This document shows positions 7,322-9,302 of a stretch of 9,302 nucleotides of DNA, in pieces; position 1 is the first letter of the stretch, and every line of letters starts with the position of its first letter. The notes beneath the pieces were generated by a model. It was given only the letters and a program-made list of their open reading frames with translations. It was not told where the DNA came from and searched no databases. A program made the position numbers and the translations under genes. The DNA is taken from positions 1 through 9,302 of the forward strand of contig JAISIB010000144.1 in NCBI GenBank assembly GCA_031262265.1. The letters run 5' to 3'. This DNA is from Prevotellaceae bacterium. Its GTDB lineage: Bacteria > Bacteroidota > Bacteroidia > Bacteroidales > Bacteroidaceae.

Positions 7322-8653
7322 ATGCGCGTGGAGCAGGATTATATCACACTCTTTCACCAAGCGGAATCTCTCATCAACGAGAATACGTCGGAGATCCTCA
7401 ACAGTCGTCGTGCGCAGGCACTGGCAAACTTCAAAGAACAAGGCTTCCCGACACGCAAAGACGAACGCTACCTCTACACAGACATAGCTCCGCTCTTTGA
7501 GCCTAACTATGGTCTGAATATTAGACGCTTGCAAATACCCGTTAACCCGTACAAAGTGTTCAGATGCGACGTACCTAATCTGACTACCTCGCTGTACTTT
7601 ATGCACAACGACAGTTTCTATCATCACGCGCAACCGTCTCTTCCCGATGGCGTCTTGTTCGGTAGTCTGAACGAACTGTCCGCGCAATATCCCGAACTCG
7701 TGAACAAGTTTTACGGACGATTGGCAGACACCTCCAAAGACGGAATCGCGGCATTAAATACTTTATTCGCACAAGACGGCTTACTCTGCTATATCCCTCA
7801 CGGCGTGCGTATCGAAAAGCCTATACAGTTAGTCAAAATACTACGCGCCGATGTGGATCTTATGGTTAATCGCCGCCTACTAATCGTATTGGAAGATAAC
7901 ACGGAAGCCTCGCTACTGATGTGCGACCACACAATGGATGACGTCAACTTCCTTTCTACGCAAGTTATTGAAGTATTTGTCGGCAAAGGAGCTACTCTTC
8001 GGTTGTACGGACTGGAAGAGACGAGCGAACGAAGCACTCGATTAAGTCAGCTATACATACGCCAAGAAGCAGGAAGTACCGTGCAATGCAGCGATTTGAC
8101 GTTGCACAACGGAACAACACGCAACACGAGCGACATATCTTTGGCCGGAAAAGGCGCAACTCTCTCGCTCTCCGGCATGGCAATCGCCGATAAGCGGCAG
8201 CAGATAGATAATTATACGTTTGTCGAACACGCTGCGCCCGATTGCACCAGCGAAGAATTGTATAAATACGTCCTTGACGATGAAGCCGTCGGCGCATTTG
8301 CCGGCAAGGTACTGGTGCGTCCCGATGCGCAACGTACCTCATCGCGACAAACCAATCGCAACTTGTGCGCTACTCGTCAGGCGCGGGCATATAGTCAACC
8401 GCAATTGGAAATATATGCCGATGATGTGAAATGCAGCCATGGCGCGACTACCGGACAATTGGATGAAAATGCATTATTCTACATGAAAACCAGAGGAATC
8501 GCCGAGCGTGAAGCCCGTTTGCTACTGATGAGTGCGTTTGTCAACGAAGTAATTGATAATATCTCCCTTGAAGCGTTGCGCGATCGACTACATCTGCTCG
8601 TCGACAAACGCTTTCGCGGCGAATTGGCTCGCTGCAAAGGGTGTTCCTGCTAA
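7322..8653 (+). CDS. sufD: Fe-S cluster assembly protein SufD
   Basis: SufD is the SufB paralogue that pairs with it in the SufBCD complex and is needed for iron entry and cluster formation. The 443-residue product (E. coli 423) has an N-terminal helical region (about 1-70) with GFPTRKDERYLYTD, followed by the SufBD beta-helix core and a C-terminal helical region. The hallmark KCSHGATTGQLD is present, with C371 and H373 matching E. coli C358 and H360, the latter essential in that protein. The chain ends in RCKGCSC: cysteines C438, C441 and C443 form a CxxCxC tail that E. coli SufD does not have as far as I recall. The ATG at 7322 is chosen because an AGGAGG is well spaced from it; a TTG at 7316, overlapping the sufC stop, would add two residues. 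The junction reads TGATTATG, suggesting translational coupling to sufC. Confidence 0.96.
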   Translation: MRVEQDYITLFHQAESLINENTSEILNSRRAQALANFKEQGFPTRKDERYLYTDIAPLFEPNYGLNIRRLQIPVNPYKVFRCDVPNLTTSLYFMHNDSFYHHAQPSLPDGVLFGSLNELSAQYPELVNKFYGRLADTSKDGIAALNTLFAQDGLLCYIPHGVRIEKPIQLVKILRADVDLMVNRRLLIVLEDNTEASLLMCDHTMDDVNFLSTQVIEVFVGKGATLRLYGLEETSERSTRLSQLYIRQEAGSTVQCSDLTLHNGTTRNTSDISLAGKGATLSLSGMAIADKRQQIDNYTFVEHAAPDCTSEELYKYVLDDEAVGAFAGKVLVRPDAQRTSSRQTNRNLCATRQARAYSQPQLEIYADDVKCSHGATTGQLDENALFYMKTRGIAEREARLLLMSAFVNEVIDNISLEALRDRLHLLVDKRFRGELARCKGCSC

Positions 8654-8664
8654 ATCTAATCAAA

Positions 8665-9302
8665 ATGTTCGACGTTCATACCATACGCAAAGACTTTCCG
8701 ATCCTCAGCCGAACGGTGTATAATCACCCGTTGGTCTATCTGGATAATGCGGCGACTACTCAAAAACCGCGTAGCGTCGTCGAAGCGATGACAGAGGAAT
8801 ACTATTCCGTCAACGCCAACGTACATCGCGGCGTGCACTACCTATCGCAGCAAGCTACCGAACTGCACGAATCGGCACGAGAAACGGTGCGGCGATTCAT
8901 CAATGCCGCCTCCGCACAAGAAGTTATATTCACGCGCGGCACCACAGAGGCGATCAATCTCATAGCATCCTCATTTGGCGACCTAACCATAGAGGCCGGT
9001 GACAACGTCTTGGTATCTACGATGGAGCACCATAGCAACATCGTTCCATGGCAACTGTTGGGAGACCGAAAAGGAGTGCGCTTACGCGTCATTCCTATGA
9101 GCGACGACGGCGAACTTCTGATTGACGCAACCGAAAGCCTGTTTGATGAACGTACACGCCTTGTCTGCGTAACGCATGTCTCTAATGTGCTTGGCACAGT
9201 AAACCCGATTAAACAACTGATAGAGATAGCTCATCGTCATAACATACCCGTATTGATAGACGGTGCACAAGCTATTCCGCATTTGGAAGTAGACGTACAA
9301 GC
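8665..9302 (+). CDS. sufS: Cysteine desulfurase SufS, N-terminal part (partial, 3' cut by window)
   Basis: SufS is the PLP-dependent enzyme that removes sulfur from L-cysteine and passes it as persulfide towards SufB. About 212 codons are present. Visible class V aminotransferase motifs are YLDNAATTQKP near the N-terminus, NVHRGVHYLS, TRGTTEAINL, the EHHSNIVPW motif with H123 (the residue that stacks on PLP in E. coli SufS, also H123), THVSNVLGT and IDGAQA with D199 (E. coli D200), which contacts the PLP nitrogen. The PLP lysine and catalytic cysteine lie beyond the window end, so activity cannot be judged. The ATG follows sufD by 11 bases with an A-rich upstream and no Shine-Dalgarno sequence. 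NVHRGVHYLS and HHSNIVPW point to the SufS (group II) rather than the NifS/IscS type. Its sulfur-transfer partner SufE or SufU is not in the window. Confidence 0.97.
   Translation, partial: MFDVHTIRKDFPILSRTVYNHPLVYLDNAATTQKPRSVVEAMTEEYYSVNANVHRGVHYLSQQATELHESARETVRRFINAASAQEVIFTRGTTEAINLIASSFGDLTIEAGDNVLVSTMEHHSNIVPWQLLGDRKGVRLRVIPMSDDGELLIDATESLFDERTRLVCVTHVSNVLGTVNPIKQLIEIAHRHNIPVLIDGAQAIPHLEVDVQ

Noticed and set aside
7992..8342. Overlapping minus-strand open frames inside sufD
   Set aside because: The products have no family features, there is no start context, and they lie within a well-supported sufD.

Overview
The window is a single, fully plus-strand run of housekeeping genes from a member of the Bacteroidota, most likely order Bacteroidales. 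The evidence is the protein sequence style (RimP tail, a NusA of 416 residues with only a short C-terminal helical domain, an IF2 of 1022 residues with a long charged linker and two IF2_N-type modules), the near absence of Shine-Dalgarno sequences before A-rich starts, and the gene order. The family assignments rest on recognised motifs; the lineage is inferred from memory of related proteins, not from a search.

Layout. Positions 1-143 hold the 3' end of rimP (30S maturation). nusA (146-1396) and infB (1412-4480) follow with gaps of 2 and 15 bases, giving the classic rimP-nusA-infB translation/transcription cluster. A small four-helix CvpA-family membrane protein (4491-4994) follows after 10 bases. 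The same transcription direction continues into an iron-sulfur cluster assembly block: sufB (5014-6474), sufC (6558-7319), sufD (7322-8653) and the 5' two thirds or less of sufS (8665 to the window end). SufB, SufC and SufD form the scaffold/ATPase complex, and SufS is the PLP cysteine desulfurase that supplies sulfur. No sufA, sufE, sufU or regulator gene (IscR/SufR type) is present between these genes.

Almost every junction is 2-19 bases, so one transcript covering all eight genes is plausible. The exception is the 83-base gap between sufB and sufC. It is built almost entirely of four head-to-tail copies of a 21-base imperfect repeat, the last of which contains the sufC start codon. This is the most unusual structure in the window. 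Secondary points are a minimal ATG-ATA-TGA reading frame overlapping the sufC start, a full AGGAGG before sufD in an otherwise SD-poor region, a C-terminal CxxCxC tail on SufD, and a duplicated IDLxELN motif in the IF2 linker.

I see no RNA genes, mobile elements, CRISPR arrays, convincing promoters or terminators. Apart from the repeat region the window is ordinary core genome, and I do not see a new multi-gene system in it.
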